Below, piece after piece: positions 24,611 to 34,042 of a stretch of DNA of 64,000 nucleotides. Below the pieces are notes generated by a model. It had not been told where the DNA came from, did not search any database, and worked only from the letters and a program-made list of their open reading frames with translations. Position 1 is the stretch's first letter. Each line of letters starts with the position of its first letter. Location: positions 62,001-126,000 of the forward strand of contig NZ_LHVH01000016.1 of NCBI RefSeq assembly GCF_001269885.1, given 5' to 3'. The DNA comes from Pseudomonas kilonensis. Lineage in GTDB: Bacteria > Pseudomonadota > Gammaproteobacteria > Pseudomonadales > Pseudomonadaceae. The position numbers were made by a program, and so were the translations under genes.

Positions 24611-27457
24611 TCAGCCCGCCACCAACACCCGAATCGCCTCCAAACGCAACGCCGCCTTCTCAAGCATCGCCAGCCCTTGCTCGCGCTGTTGGCGCAGGGC
24701 TACCAGTTCGCTGTCGCGCACGGTCGGGTTGACCGCTTGCAGGGCGGTCAGGCGTGCCAGTTCCTCGTCGGTATCGGCGGCCAGGCGACGCTGGGCCTCG
24801 GCCACGCGTTCGGCGTGACGCGGGGCGATCTTTTCTTCGCCGGCATTGATCCGGGGCGTTAGCTGGTCGCGCTGGGCCTGGATGAACTTGTTGGCGCTGG
24901 CACGGGGCACGCTTTCGAGCTGGTCGTTCAAGGTTTCGAACGAGACCCGGGCGGCCAGGTCGTTGCCGTTGGCGTCCAGCAGGCAGCGCAGGGCGGCCGG
25001 CGGCAGGTAGCGGCCCAGTTGCAGCGAGCGCGGAGCCACTACTTCACTGACGTAGAGCAATTCCAGCAACACGGTGCCGGGCTTGAGGGCTTTGTTCTTG
25101 ATCAGCGCCACGGCGGTGTTGCCCATGGACCCGGACAGCACCAGGTCCATGCCGCCTTGCACCATCGGGTGCTCCCAGGTGATGAACTGCATGTCTTCGC
25201 GTGACAGTGCCTGGTTGCGGTCGTAGGTGATGGTCACGCCTTCGTCGTCGCCCAGCGGGAAGCTGGCGTCGAGCATTTTTTCGCTCGGCTTGAGGATCAG
25301 CGCGTTTTCCGAATGGTCCTCGCTGTCGATACCAAAGGCGTCGAACAAGGTTTCCATGTAGATCGGCAGGGCGAACTGGTCGTCCTGCTCGAGAATGGCT
25401 TCCACCAGCGCATCGCCTTCACCGGCGCCGCCGGAGTTGAGCTCCAGCAAACGGTCGCGACCGGTGTGCAGCTCGGCCTCCAGGCGCTCGCGTTCGGTGC
25501 GGGCTTCGTCGATCAGCGCTTGCCACTGGCCATCGTCGGCTTCTTCCAGCAATGGCAGCAGGCGTGGGCCGAACTGGTGTTGCAAGGCGTTGCCGGTCGG
25601 GCAAGTGTTGAGGAAGGCATTCAGCGCTTCGTGGTACCACTGGAACAGCCGCGCTTGCGGGCTGGTTTCCAGGTACGGCGCGTGCAGTTCGATGGTGTGT
25701 TTCTGGCCGATCCGGTCCAGACGACCGATGCGTTGTTCCAGCAAGTCCGGGTGCGCCGGCAGATCGAACAGCACCAGGTGATGGGCGAATTGGAAGTTGC
25801 GGCCCTCACTGCCGATTTCCGAGCAGATCAGCACCTGGGCACCGAACTCTTCGTCGGCGAAATAGGCCGCCGCGCGGTCGCGCTCCAGGATATTCATGCC
25901 TTCGTGGAACACCGTGGCCGGGATGCCGGAACGCACGCGCAGGGCGTCTTCCAGGTCCATGGCAGTTTCGGCGTGGGCACAGATCACCAGTACTTTGGTG
26001 CGCTTGAGCATCTTCAGGGTGTCGATCAGCCACTCGACCCGCGGGTCGAAACGCCACCAGCGCTCTTCTTCGCTGGCGTCCGGCTGGGCCTGGAAGCTGA
26101 CTTCCGGGTACAGCTCGGGGTGATCGCCCAGGGGCAGCTCGAGGTATTCGTCCGGGCACGGCAGCGGGTAGGCATGCAGCTTGCGCTCGGGGAAGCCCTG
26201 CACAGCGGCGCGGGTGTTGCGAAACAGCACGCGGCCGGTGCCGTGGCGGTCCAGCAACTCACGTACCAGGCGGGCACTGGCTTCGACATCGCCATCATTG
26301 ACGGCGGTCAGCAAGGCTTCGCCTTCGTTGCCCAAAAAGCCGTGGATGGTCTTGTGGGCCTCAGGCGAGAGACGGCCCTTGTCCAGCAGCTCCTGCACGG
26401 CTTCGGCCACCGGGCGATAGTTTTCGCTCTCGGCGCGGAAGGCCTTGAGGTCGTGGAAGCGATTTGGGTCCAGCAGGCGCAGGCGGGCGAAGTGGCTGTC
26501 CTGGCCCAGTTGTTCCGGGGTTGCGGTCAGCAGCAGCACGCCGGGGATCGTCTCGGCGAGTTGTTCGACCAGGGCGTATTGCGGGCTGGCCTGGTCTTCG
26601 TGCCATACCAGGTGATGGGCCTCGTCGACCACCATCAGGTCCCAGCCGGCGGCGAACAGCGCGTCCTGGGCCTTCTCGTCGTCCACCAGCCACTCCAGCG
26701 CCACCAGGGCCAGTTGCGTGTCTTCGAACGGGTTGCTGGCATCGCTTTCGATGAAGCGTTCTTCGTCGAACAACGCGACCTGCAGGTTGAAGCGTCGGCG
26801 CATTTCCACCAGCCACTGGTGCTGGAGGTTTTCCGGTACCAGGATCAGGACGCGGTTGGCGCGGCCGGACAGCAACTGACGGTGGATGATCAAGCCGGCT
26901 TCGATGGTCTTGCCCAGGCCCACTTCGTCCGCCAGCAACACCCGCGGCGCAATGCGGTCGGCCACTTCTCGGGCAATGTGCAATTGGTGGGCAATCGGCT
27001 GGGCACGGACGCCGCCCAGGCCCCAAAGCGAAGACTGCAACTGGCGGCTGGTGTGTTCCAGGGTGTGGTAGCGCAGGGAGAACCACGCCAGTGGGTCGAT
27101 CTGGCCGGCGAACAGACGGTCGCTCGCCAGGCGGAACTGGATAAAGTTCGACAGCTGGGTTTCGGGCAGGGTGACGACTTCGTTCTGCCCGTTGAGGCCG
27201 TGGTAGACCAGCAGCCCATCGACGTCATCGACTTCGCGCACGGTCATTTTCCAGCCTTCGAAGTGAGTGATCACATCGCCCGGCGAAAACCGTACACGGG
27301 TGAGCGGCGCATTCCGTAGCGCGTACTGGCGAGTGTCGCCAGTGGCCGGATAGAGCACGGTCAACAAGCGGCCGTCCTGTGCCAGAACGGTGCCTAAACC
27401 CAGCTCGGCTTCGCTGTCACTGATCCAGCGTTGCCCCGGTTGATACTGCTGCGCCAT
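24611..27457 (-). CDS. rapA: RNA polymerase-associated helicase-like ATPase RapA
   Basis: 948 aa, normal length. A Swi2/Snf2-type ATPase that binds RNA polymerase and helps recycle it after transcription. N-terminal Tudor-like domains ([20 protein letters not shown]) come first. Walker A is DEVGLGKT at 177-184 and the DEAH box [10 protein letters not shown] is at 278-281; LLLTATPEQ is motif III. The second lobe has [23 protein letters not shown] and [11 protein letters not shown] (motifs V and VI). The C-terminal RapA domain follows. It is a single gene next to the repeat composite. Confidence 0.96.
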   Translation of the reverse strand: MAQQYQPGQRWISDSEAELGLGTVLAQDGRLLTVLYPATGDTRQYALRNAPLTRVRFSPGDVITHFEGWKMTVREVDDVDGLLVYHGLNGQNEVVTLPETQLSNFIQFRLASDRLFAGQIDPLAWFSLRYHTLEHTSRQLQSSLWGLGGVRAQPIAHQLHIAREVADRIAPRVLLADEVGLGKTIEAGLIIHRQLLSGRANRVLILVPENLQHQWLVEMRRRFNLQVALFDEERFIESDASNPFEDTQLALVALEWLVDDEKAQDALFAAGWDLMVVDEAHHLVWHEDQASPQYALVEQLAETIPGVLLLTATPEQLGQDSHFARLRLLDPNRFHDLKAFRAESENYRPVAEAVQELLDKGRLSPEAHKTIHGFLGNEGEALLTAVNDGDVEASARLVRELLDRHGTGRVLFRNTRAAVQGFPERKLHAYPLPCPDEYLELPLGDHPELYPEVSFQAQPDASEEERWWRFDPRVEWLIDTLKMLKRTKVLVICAHAETAMDLEDALRVRSGIPATVFHEGMNILERDRAAAYFADEEFGAQVLICSEIGSEGRNFQFAHHLVLFDLPAHPDLLEQRIGRLDRIGQKHTIELHAPYLETSPQARLFQWYHEALNAFLNTCPTGNALQHQFGPRLLPLLEEADDGQWQALIDEARTERERLEAELHTGRDRLLELNSGGAGEGDALVEAILEQDDQFALPIYMETLFDAFGIDSEDHSENALILKPSEKMLDASFPLGDDEGVTITYDRNQALSREDMQFITWEHPMVQGGMDLVLSGSMGNTAVALIKNKALKPGTVLLELLYVSEVVAPRSLQLGRYLPPAALRCLLDANGNDLAARVSFETLNDQLESVPRASANKFIQAQRDQLTPRINAGEEKIAPRHAERVAEAQRRLAADTDEELARLTALQAVNPTVRDSELVALRQQREQGLAMLEKAALRLEAIRVLVAG

Positions 27458-27686
27458 GCTGCCTGACTCCCGCCTTGAAAAAGCCGGTTATCTTAACGGA
27501 AGGATCCTTCAGACCAAAGGATTTACGTATGCTGATTCATTACCGGTGGTACGGAACTTAAGCTTGCCCTGCGATCAAACAAGCTTGGCCCTGGGGATCG
27601 CTGCAATGCCAACTGGGTCACAAGTTTCGGACCGGCGGTTCAAGCTGCCACTTTCCCAGCCGACAACCTGAAGACAGGAGACCTTT

Positions 27687-28028
27687 ATGTTGCCACCCAT
27701 GCTCCCTTTGAGCGCCGTACCCGTCACCGCTCAACAGGATCCGGTTCGCCAGCGACCGGACATACCGCCCGTGGTCCCGGTGCAGCAAAGCTCCAACGAA
27801 AGCACCATCGACCTGAAAAACCGCGACCCGGAAGAGGCCGCGTTGCTGTTGCGCGAGGAGCAGCGTCGCCGGCAGGAGCGTGACAAGCGCCACCGCGAGG
27901 CCGATGAAGACCCTGAAGAACACCTGGCCGTACCGGGCAACGAACTCAACGCCGACAACACCGTGCCGGTGGTGCCGCTGATAGACGACGAGTCGCGCCA
28001 GGGCTTGTGGGTCGATATCCAGATCTGA
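27687..28028 (+). CDS. Conserved hypothetical protein, 113 aa
   Basis: Starts MLPPMLPLSAVPVTAQQDP with GGAGA before the ATG. A proline-rich N-terminus leads to a charged helix (DPEEAALLLREEQRRRQERD) and a short acidic end, QGLWVDIQI. No signal peptide or catalytic motif. Seen widely in Pseudomonas and sometimes misnamed aspartate-semialdehyde dehydrogenase (recollection); nothing here supports that enzyme. Confidence 0.7.
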   Translation: MLPPMLPLSAVPVTAQQDPVRQRPDIPPVVPVQQSSNESTIDLKNRDPEEAALLLREEQRRRQERDKRHREADEDPEEHLAVPGNELNADNTVPVVPLIDDESRQGLWVDIQI

Positions 28029-28122
28029 TTCAGGTGTTTGCCGACGTACGCAGGCTGGTCAACGCCGCCGACAGCCCGCATCATGGGTGCATCCGCAATT
28101 CACTGCATGATGCCCACACGCC

Positions 28123-28284
28123 ATGAGCCAAGACGACAAGCTGATCGACCTCAGTGCCGAACGCGCCAAGCGCGTTCACGACCTCAACGAAAAACGCCTC
28201 AATGAAGTCCGTCAGGCTTTCGAGCAGGCCATGCCGTTGGGCAAGCCCAAGAAAAAGTCGAAAAACAAACCGAAAAAGCGCTGA
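28123..28284 (+). CDS. Small conserved basic protein, 53 aa
   Basis: MSQDDKLIDLSAERAKRVHD, then LNEKRLNEVRQAFEQAMPL and a lysine-rich tail, KPKKKSKNKPKKR. A helical acidic front and a strongly basic end suggest contact with nucleic acid or ribosome; unproven. The composition is compact and codon use is native. It is in the same direction as its neighbours, 95 bases after the 113-aa gene. Confidence 0.65.
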   Translation: MSQDDKLIDLSAERAKRVHDLNEKRLNEVRQAFEQAMPLGKPKKKSKNKPKKR

Positions 28285-28428
28285 ACCCCCTCGATCCATT
28301 GATGCAGATCAGTTATTTCCCCACCTTTTCGCCCCGTTGCGGGCGTTATTGACCCCGGTCAATTTTCATCCAGGCCTGATTGGTTAACTTGAACCCATCG
28401 CAACAGGGGCAAGACCAGGAGGCCAGTC

Positions 28429-28545
28429 ATGTTTTTCGATAATGTGGTGTTTGCCGGAGTGCTGACGGTTGGCCTCATGGTCGTATTTTTCGCAGGCTTT
28501 GGATTATTCATCTGGAAAGACGCACACAAGCGCAAAGAACCCTAG
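28429..28545 (+). CDS. ccoM: CcoM-like small subunit of cbb3 cytochrome c oxidase, 38 aa
   Basis: MFFDNVVFAGVLTVGLMVVF, then AGFGLFIWKDAHKRKEP: one membrane helix with a short basic cytoplasmic tail. Length and sequence closely fit CcoM, the roughly 37-residue subunit found in the cbb3 oxidase of Pseudomonas stutzeri, which stabilises the complex (recollection). CAGGAGG lies nine bases before the ATG and a strong terminator 36 bases after the stop, so it is a complete monocistronic gene. It is far from any ccoNOQP operon in this window. Confidence 0.78.
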   Translation: MFFDNVVFAGVLTVGLMVVFFAGFGLFIWKDAHKRKEP

Positions 28546-28580
28546 GTCTTTCCGGTTACAACGAGCACGCAAGGCATTTT

Positions 28581-28606
28581 GGGCGACTTCGGTCGCCCTT
28601 TTTTTT
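28581..28606 (+). terminator. Rho-independent terminator of the ccoM-like gene
   Basis: GGGCGAC, TTCG loop, GTCGCCC, then eight T. Confidence 0.95.
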
Positions 28607-28637
28607 GGCAAATTTCCCCTGTTTGACACAAAACAAC

Positions 28638-28727
28638 TGTGGGAGCGGGCTTGCTCGCGAAAGCGGTATGTCAGCCACTGAATAGCTGACTGAACCGACG
28701 CTTTCGCGAGCAAGCCCGCTCCCACAA
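28638..28727. repeat. REP pair
   Basis: GTGGGAGCGGGCTTGCTCGCG faces CGCGAGCAAGCCCGCTCCCAC between the ccoM and pit genes. Confidence 0.88.
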
Positions 28728-28745
28728 GTTGTTCAGCGTTGGGCA

Positions 28746-28786
28746 TAAAAAAAGGTGCGAACCGCAAGGATCGCACCTTCTTTTTT
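28746..28786 (-). terminator. Bidirectional terminator, mainly for the phosphate transporter gene
   Basis: GGTGCGA and TCGCACC form a 7-bp stem with a run of A on the left and of T on the right, 13 bases after the transporter's stop codon. Confidence 0.85.
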
Positions 28787-28798
28787 GAGCTGCTGGAA

Positions 28799-30274
28799 TC
28801 AGCTGCCCAGGGCCTTGGACGCCAGCCAGAACAGCCCGGCCGACAGCGCCACCGTCGCCGGCAGGGTCAGCACCCAGGCCAGCAGGATGGTGCGCACGGT
28901 GCCGCCTTGCAGGCCGCTCTTGTTGGCGACCATGGTGCCGGCCACGCCCGAGGAGAGTACGTGGGTGGTGGAAACCGGCAGGCTGAAGATGTTCGCCATG
29001 CCGATCATGCACGCGGTGGTGATCTGCGCCGACATGCCCTGGGCGTAGGTCATGCCTTGCTTGCCGATCTTCTCGCCGATGGTCAGGACCACACGCTTCC
29101 AGCCGACCATGGTGCCCAGGCCCAGCGCCAGGGCGACTGCCAGGATCACCCAGAACGGGGCGTATTCGGTGGTGGCGGTCAGGTCCTTGCGCAGCTTGTT
29201 CAGGTCGTCTTTTTCACGGGCGGCCAGGCCTGGCAGCTTGCCGACCTTCTTCGCCGTATCGTCCAGGCAGAGCAGGTAGCGACGAACCTCGATGCGTCGT
29301 TCCGACGGCAGCGAATGGTAGTCCGCCACGCCTTTGAGCGTGTCGAGCAGGGCATTGATGGTCGGCTCTGTCTGCTGCGGGTTGCAGCGGAACTTCTCTG
29401 GCAGATCGCCTTTCACGCTTTTGCCCAGTGCCAGGTATTCACCCAGGGACTCGCTGTTGCGTTGGTAGAACTGGCTCAGGTGCAGGGTCGCGTCACGGGT
29501 CCGCTCGATCTGGTAGGTGGTGCTGCCCAAGTCGAGTACGAACTGCGCCGGCACGATACCGATCAGCACCAGCATGATCAGGCCGATACCTTTTTGACCA
29601 TCGTTGGAACCGTGGACAAAGCTGACGGCCATGGCCGAGATCACCAGCACCAGGCGGTTCCAGAACGGCGGGTGCTTCTTGTCGTCGATCTGGCGGCGCT
29701 GTTCTGGCGTCTTGTGCATCTTCGACAGCGGACGCCACCATTTCAGGCTGATCAGCACCAGGGCGGCGATCAGGAAACCGGCCATGGGCGAGAACACCAG
29801 GGAGGCGCCGATATCGATCGCCTTCTGCCAGTTCACCCCGTCGGCCAACGGAATATCGTTGATCAGCGCGTTGGCCAGGCCCACGCCGAGGATCGAGCCG
29901 ATCAACGTGTGGGAACTGGACGCCGGGATACCGAAGTACCAGGTGCCCAGGTTCCAGGTAATGGCCGCTGCGAGCAGCGAAAACACCATGGCCAGCCCGT
30001 GTCCGGTGTTCACATTGATCAGCAGTTCCACGGGCAGCAGGTGAACGATGGCGTACGCCACCCCCACGCCACCCAGCAGCACGCCGAGGAAATTGAACAC
30101 ACCGGAAAAGAACACCGCCAGATGAGGCGGCATGGCTTTGGTGTAGATAACAGTGGCAACCGCGTTAGCGGTGTCATGAAAGCCGTTGATGAACTCGAAG
30201 GCGAGGACAAAAGCCAGGGCGAGCAAGAGGCTCACAAGCACCCAAGCATCCAGTCCGCTGAATAAATCGATCAT
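28799..30274 (-). CDS. pitA: Inorganic phosphate transporter, PiT family
   Basis: 491 aa. A low-affinity phosphate (metal-phosphate) symporter of the inner membrane. The two inverted PiT signatures are present: FEFINGFHDTANAVATVIYT near residue 26 and VSFVHGSNDGQKGIG in the middle. About ten membrane helices; the hydrophilic central loop (SKMHKTPEQRR and the long RNSESLGEYLALGKS section) is typical of Pit. The ending FSLPVSTTHVLSSGVAGTM is the second PVSTTH motif. The ATG ribosome site is weak. It has a clear terminator. Confidence 0.95.
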   Translation of the reverse strand: MIDLFSGLDAWVLVSLLLALAFVLAFEFINGFHDTANAVATVIYTKAMPPHLAVFFSGVFNFLGVLLGGVGVAYAIVHLLPVELLINVNTGHGLAMVFSLLAAAITWNLGTWYFGIPASSSHTLIGSILGVGLANALINDIPLADGVNWQKAIDIGASLVFSPMAGFLIAALVLISLKWWRPLSKMHKTPEQRRQIDDKKHPPFWNRLVLVISAMAVSFVHGSNDGQKGIGLIMLVLIGIVPAQFVLDLGSTTYQIERTRDATLHLSQFYQRNSESLGEYLALGKSVKGDLPEKFRCNPQQTEPTINALLDTLKGVADYHSLPSERRIEVRRYLLCLDDTAKKVGKLPGLAAREKDDLNKLRKDLTATTEYAPFWVILAVALALGLGTMVGWKRVVLTIGEKIGKQGMTYAQGMSAQITTACMIGMANIFSLPVSTTHVLSSGVAGTMVANKSGLQGGTVRTILLAWVLTLPATVALSAGLFWLASKALGS

Positions 30275-30518
30275 GAAGGTTTTCTGACCCGGTCGTAAGG
30301 GGGCGCGATTATGCCAGAAAACCTCGGTAATCGATGCATTGCCTGCTCATCGGTAACATTCTTCAACGAAATAATTTGTAGGAAAGCCGCCGGAGCGAGG
30401 TTTTCCGCGGGGTGCGTAACCCTTTGATTAGGTGGCGCAAAGCGCACCCGAACAGGATCGCCGCCCACTGACAGGCGCCTCACGCGGTTGTATGAAATAT
30501 CTGAAAAGGAGGTCGGCC

Positions 30519-30659
30519 ATGACCCTTCCCTGCCGTCGGACGGGAGCGGATGGCGGCCCGCTCATGGCGGGCGTGCACTACGGTTTCCGGTCTGGGTGGT
30601 GGCCGGAGACCTCTTCACAAGAACATCAGGCCCAGAGCGTCATTGCTCTTCGGCTTTGA
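30519..30659 (+). CDS. Candidate small ORF with perfect Shine-Dalgarno, 46 aa
   Basis: AAAAGGAGGT lies seven bases before the ATG, the strongest ribosome site seen in this window. The peptide is [20 protein letters not shown], then [13 protein letters not shown]. It overlaps the end of the convergent 66-aa gene by 20 bases. The DNA also forms two hairpins (GCCCGC/GCGGGC; GGTTTCCGG/CCGGAGACC), so a structured RNA is an alternative. No homologue is recognised; weakly supported. Confidence 0.35.
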   Translation: MTLPCRRTGADGGPLMAGVHYGFRSGWWPETSSQEHQAQSVIALRL

Positions 30660-30840
30660 GTTCTTTTTCCATTTTCTGGAGTTCCTGGGTGAAGGCCTGG
30701 TCCTGAACGGTGGCGCGCTTGCGCCAGGGTTTGCGTTCCGGTTCAGGTTGCGCGGCGTAGGTGGTGACTTCCCCGCCGTAAACTTCCTTGTAACGTTGTT
30801 CCTGGCGCTCAAGTTCCGCGCGCAGTTCGTCTTTCGTCAC
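30640..30840 (-). CDS. Small conserved charged protein, 66 aa
   Basis: [20 protein letters not shown] from a GTG start with TTAGGT upstream, then [20 protein letters not shown] and a helical end, [13 protein letters not shown]. Predicted to be helical, with no membrane part. A small protein of this kind is common in Pseudomonas (recollection); function unknown. Confidence 0.6.
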   Translation of the reverse strand: MTKDELRAELERQEQRYKEVYGGEVTTYAAQPEPERKPWRKRATVQDQAFTQELQKMEKELKAEEQ

Positions 30841-31328
30841 AGTTTTACCTAATTAATTGAAATTGAATCTGGTGATACGCACTGCATGCAGAACATGCAG
30901 ACGGCCACGGCACCAGAGCTGACAGCTGACGTAGCATCAGGGCTTCGTGTTGTTGCCAATACAGGGGAAGCGACCCTAGAGGTGCTTCGGGCGCCACGGT
31001 ATTAACCAAAGGTGCCGGCGTACGGAAACGGTCGATTGGCCGTACCGTCGCTGAGTTGCATTATAGCGGTCCAGCTGAATAACACTATCGGGAAAAATTC
31101 AAAGGGCCTGTTGTTTGTGTGAATGGATGTTTGTATGTGAAAACTTGTGTCAATCAGGTTTCAGAAGATGCTTGCTAGTGCCGGTATCCTGATGCCCTTG
31201 AAGGCGACAAGTTCAATATCGGCCACCCCTTCCGTCAAATCGCTTGTCACTCTCGCCCAACTTGTTATCGAGCGTTCGACGACTGGCGAATCCATGATAC
31301 CTGGCAGGATTGCGATTATCGGTTGCTG
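30841..31328. other. Intergenic stretch before pcaR
   Basis: No credible gene. Short palindromic bits only (GCATGCAGAACATGC at about 30883). Probably leader and promoter DNA for the flanking genes; nothing else is seen. Confidence 0.5.
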
Positions 31329-31343
31329 GTTCGATAATCGAAC
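31329..31343. promoter_or_regulatory. PcaR box upstream of pcaR
   Basis: GTTCGATAATCGAAC, a perfect palindrome, 77 bases before pcaR. The known PcaR site is GTTCGATAATCGCAC (recollection); this suggests autoregulation. Confidence 0.8.
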
Positions 31344-31420
31344 ACTGTTGACGGTCCGACCCTTGTCTGTCCGTCGGGCCGCCGCTTGTAATAGCCGTCA
31401 TTCCCGGGGAAGGACCAGAC

Positions 31421-32263
31421 ATGAACGACCAATTGCGCAATGCTTTCACTTCAGTCGCGCCACCGATCGTCGCCTCGCCGGCCAAACGGATCCAGGCCCT
31501 GACCGGCGATCCTGATTTCATGACCTCCCTGGCCCGCGGATTGGCTGTGGTCCAGGCCTTCCAGGAGCGCAAGCGGCACCTGACCATCGCCCAGATCAGC
31601 CATCGCACGGAAATCCCTCGCGCGGCCGTCAGACGTTGCCTGCATACCTTGATCAAGCTTGGTTACGCCACCACGGACGGACGCACCTATTCGCTGCTGC
31701 CCAAAGTGCTGACCCTGGGGCACGCCTATCTGTCCTCGACGCCTTTGGCTGTCTCTGCCCAGCCGTACCTGGACCGCATGAGCGAGCAATTGCACGAAGC
31801 CTGCAACATGGCCACGCTCGAAGGCGACGACATCCTCTATATCGCCCGGTCAGCCACCACCCAGCGCCTGATTTCGGTCGATCTGTCGGTCGGCGGGCGC
31901 TTGCCAGCCTACTGCACCTCAATGGGCAGGATTCTCCTGGCGGCCCTGGATGATGCTTCGCTGCGCGACTACCTCGACCACGCCGACCTGCAAGCCAAGA
32001 CCAGCCGCACCTTGCACACCCCCGAGGCATTGCTCGAATGCCTGCAACAGGTGCGGCAGCAAGGCTGGTGCATCGTCGACCAGGAACTGGAACAGGGCCT
32101 GCGTTCGATTGCCGTGCCGGTGTACGACGCTTCCGGCCAGGTGGTCGCGGCGCTGAATGTCAGTACCCATGCCGGGCGGGTCAGCCGCAATGAGCTGGAA
32201 CAGCGTTTCCTGCCAGGCCTGCTGGGGGCCAGCCGCGACTTGAGCGCGCAGCTGTTCACTTAA
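31421..32263 (+). CDS. pcaR: IclR-family regulator of protocatechuate degradation PcaR
   Basis: 280 aa. The N-terminal winged helix-turn-helix is LARGLAVVQAFQERKRHLTI, then AQISHRTEIPRAAVRRCLHTL; the IclR effector domain follows, with RSATTQRLISVDLSVGGRLP, AYCTSMGRILLA and the closing IAVPVYDASGQVVAALNVST. PcaR activates pca genes in response to beta-ketoadipate. GGGGAAGGA precedes the ATG. PcaR-like boxes lie upstream of pcaR, pcaK, pcaI and the porin gene. Confidence 0.95.
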   Translation: MNDQLRNAFTSVAPPIVASPAKRIQALTGDPDFMTSLARGLAVVQAFQERKRHLTIAQISHRTEIPRAAVRRCLHTLIKLGYATTDGRTYSLLPKVLTLGHAYLSSTPLAVSAQPYLDRMSEQLHEACNMATLEGDDILYIARSATTQRLISVDLSVGGRLPAYCTSMGRILLAALDDASLRDYLDHADLQAKTSRTLHTPEALLECLQQVRQQGWCIVDQELEQGLRSIAVPVYDASGQVVAALNVSTHAGRVSRNELEQRFLPGLLGASRDLSAQLFT

Positions 32264-32266
32264 GCT

Positions 32267-32281
32267 GTTCGATAAACGCAC
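32267..32281. promoter_or_regulatory. PcaR box upstream of pcaK
   Basis: GTTCGATAAACGCAC, one base from GTTCGATAATCGCAC, just after the pcaR stop and 122 bases before pcaK. Confidence 0.78.
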
Positions 32282-32403
32282 ACAGTCGGCGGCGATGAAT
32301 TGACGGTATTTGCCTGCCCTCATTAATGTCGCGCAGCGTCATCCGGCGTGTTTCGTCGGTCCCTGATCGTTCGCCTGCGTTTATCGCGTGGAATAAAAAT
32401 AAA

Positions 32404-33750
32404 ATGAACCAGCCCCAGACCTCCGTAGGCAACTGCCTCGATGTGCAGTCCTTCATCAATGCCCAACCCATTTCGCGCTACCAATGGCGGGTGGTGATTC
32501 TTTGTTTCCTGATTGTTTTCCTCGACGGCCTCGATACGGCGGCCATGGGCTTCATCGCCCCGGCGCTGTCCCAGGACTGGGGCATCGATCGCGCCAGCCT
32601 TGGCCCGGTGATGAGCGCCGCGCTGATCGGCATGGTGTTTGGCGCATTGGGTTCAGGGCCGCTGGCTGATCGCTTCGGACGAAAAGTCGTACTGGTGGGC
32701 GCGGTCCTGCTGTTCGGCGCCTTCAGCCTGGCGTCGGCCTACAGCACCAACGTCGATCAATTGCTGGTACTGCGTTTCCTGACCGGTCTGGGATTGGGCG
32801 CCGGGATGCCGAACGCCACCACCTTGCTCTCGGAATACACCCCGGAACGCAAGAAATCCCTGTTGGTGACCAGCATGTTCTGCGGCTTCAACCTGGGCAT
32901 GGCCGGCGGCGGGTTCATCTCCGCCAAGCTGATACCGGCGTTCGGTTGGCACAGCCTGCTGCTGATTGGCGGGATCCTGCCGTTGATCCTGGCGGTCGTG
33001 TTGCTGTTCTGGCTGCCGGAGTCGGCGCGTTATCTGGTGGTGCACAATCGCGGTACCGACAAGGTGCGCAAGACCCTGGCACCGATCGAACCGAACACGG
33101 TGGCCCAAGCGGCGAGTTTCAGTGTGCCGGAACAGAAAACCGTGAAAGCCCGCAATGTGCTGGCGGTGATCTTCTCCGGCACCTACAGCGCTGGCACCTT
33201 GCTGCTGTGGCTGACCTATTTCATGGGCCTGGTGATCGTCTACCTGTTGACCAGTTGGCTGCCGACCCTGATGCGCGACAGCGGCGCGAGCATGGAGCAG
33301 GCCGCGTTTATCGGTGCGCTGTTCCAATTCGGCGGCGTGTTGAGCGCCGTCGGGGTGGGTTGGGCGATGGACCGGTTCAATCCGCACAAGGTCATCGGCA
33401 TTTTCTATCTGATGGCCGGGGTGTTTGCCTACGCGGTGGGGCAGAGCCTGGGCAACATCACCTTGCTCGCCACCCTGGTGCTGGTGGCCGGCATGTGCGT
33501 CAACGGCGCGCAATCGGCGATGCCTTCCCTGGCCGCGCGTTTCTACCCGACCCAAGGCCGCGCCACTGGTGTCTCGTGGATGCTGGGCATCGGTCGTTTC
33601 GGCGCGATCCTCGGCGCCTGGATGGGCGCGACCCTGCTGGGCCTGGGCTGGAACTTCGAACAGGTCCTGACCGCCCTGGTGATCCCGGCGGCCCTGGCGA
33701 CCACGGCGGTGGTGATCAAGGGCATGGTCAGTCATGCGGATGCGACCTGA
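32404..33750 (+). CDS. pcaK: 4-hydroxybenzoate/protocatechuate MFS transporter PcaK
   Basis: 448 aa, 12 membrane helices, aromatic acid:H+ symporter family. Markers: VILCFLIVFLDGLDTAAMGF with the DGxD motif in helix 1, GPLADRFGRKVVL between helices 2 and 3, and TGLGLGAGMPNATTLLSEY in helix 4. It imports aromatic acids and aids chemotaxis to them. The ATG at 32404 begins the conserved protein. It has its own PcaR box, and a REP pair separates it from pcaI. Confidence 0.93.
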   Translation: MNQPQTSVGNCLDVQSFINAQPISRYQWRVVILCFLIVFLDGLDTAAMGFIAPALSQDWGIDRASLGPVMSAALIGMVFGALGSGPLADRFGRKVVLVGAVLLFGAFSLASAYSTNVDQLLVLRFLTGLGLGAGMPNATTLLSEYTPERKKSLLVTSMFCGFNLGMAGGGFISAKLIPAFGWHSLLLIGGILPLILAVVLLFWLPESARYLVVHNRGTDKVRKTLAPIEPNTVAQAASFSVPEQKTVKARNVLAVIFSGTYSAGTLLLWLTYFMGLVIVYLLTSWLPTLMRDSGASMEQAAFIGALFQFGGVLSAVGVGWAMDRFNPHKVIGIFYLMAGVFAYAVGQSLGNITLLATLVLVAGMCVNGAQSAMPSLAARFYPTQGRATGVSWMLGIGRFGAILGAWMGATLLGLGWNFEQVLTALVIPAALATTAVVIKGMVSHADAT

Positions 33751-33777
33751 GCCATAAAGCTTAAGCCTGTGAAAGAC

Positions 33778-33869
33778 CTGTGGGAGCGAGCCTGCTCGCG
33801 ATTGCGGTGGGTCAGTCAACACTTATGCAAGTTGATACACCGCTATCGCGAGCAGGCTCGCTCCCACAA
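33778..33869. repeat. REP pair
   Basis: GTGGGAGCGAGCCTGCTCGCG faces CGCGAGCAGGCTCGCTCCCAC between pcaK and the pcaI promoter. Confidence 0.88.
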
Positions 33870-33909
33870 GAGGATGGCTTTGTGCAAATAGATAGCCAAA
33901 CAACAATCT

Positions 33910-33924
33910 GTTCGATAAACGAAC
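33910..33924. promoter_or_regulatory. PcaR box upstream of pcaIJF
   Basis: GTTCGATAAACGAAC, perfect arms, 118 bases before pcaI. A partial second site, TCGATTATCGGAT, follows at 33931-33943. Confidence 0.78.
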
Positions 33925-34042
33925 ACTCAGTCGATTATCGGATTGTTTGGCTTTTCCCCCCGGCTTAATCTTCAGTCACTCCGGCGCTTAACCTCGCGCC
34001 TTTTTCTTCATGTCGGTCTACTGGAAAACGGGAGCCTGCCCC

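Noticed and set aside
25313..27319. Plus-strand frame of 668 codons opposite rapA
   Set aside because: No domain motif and low-complexity antisense composition; rapA on the minus strand has all Snf2 motifs.
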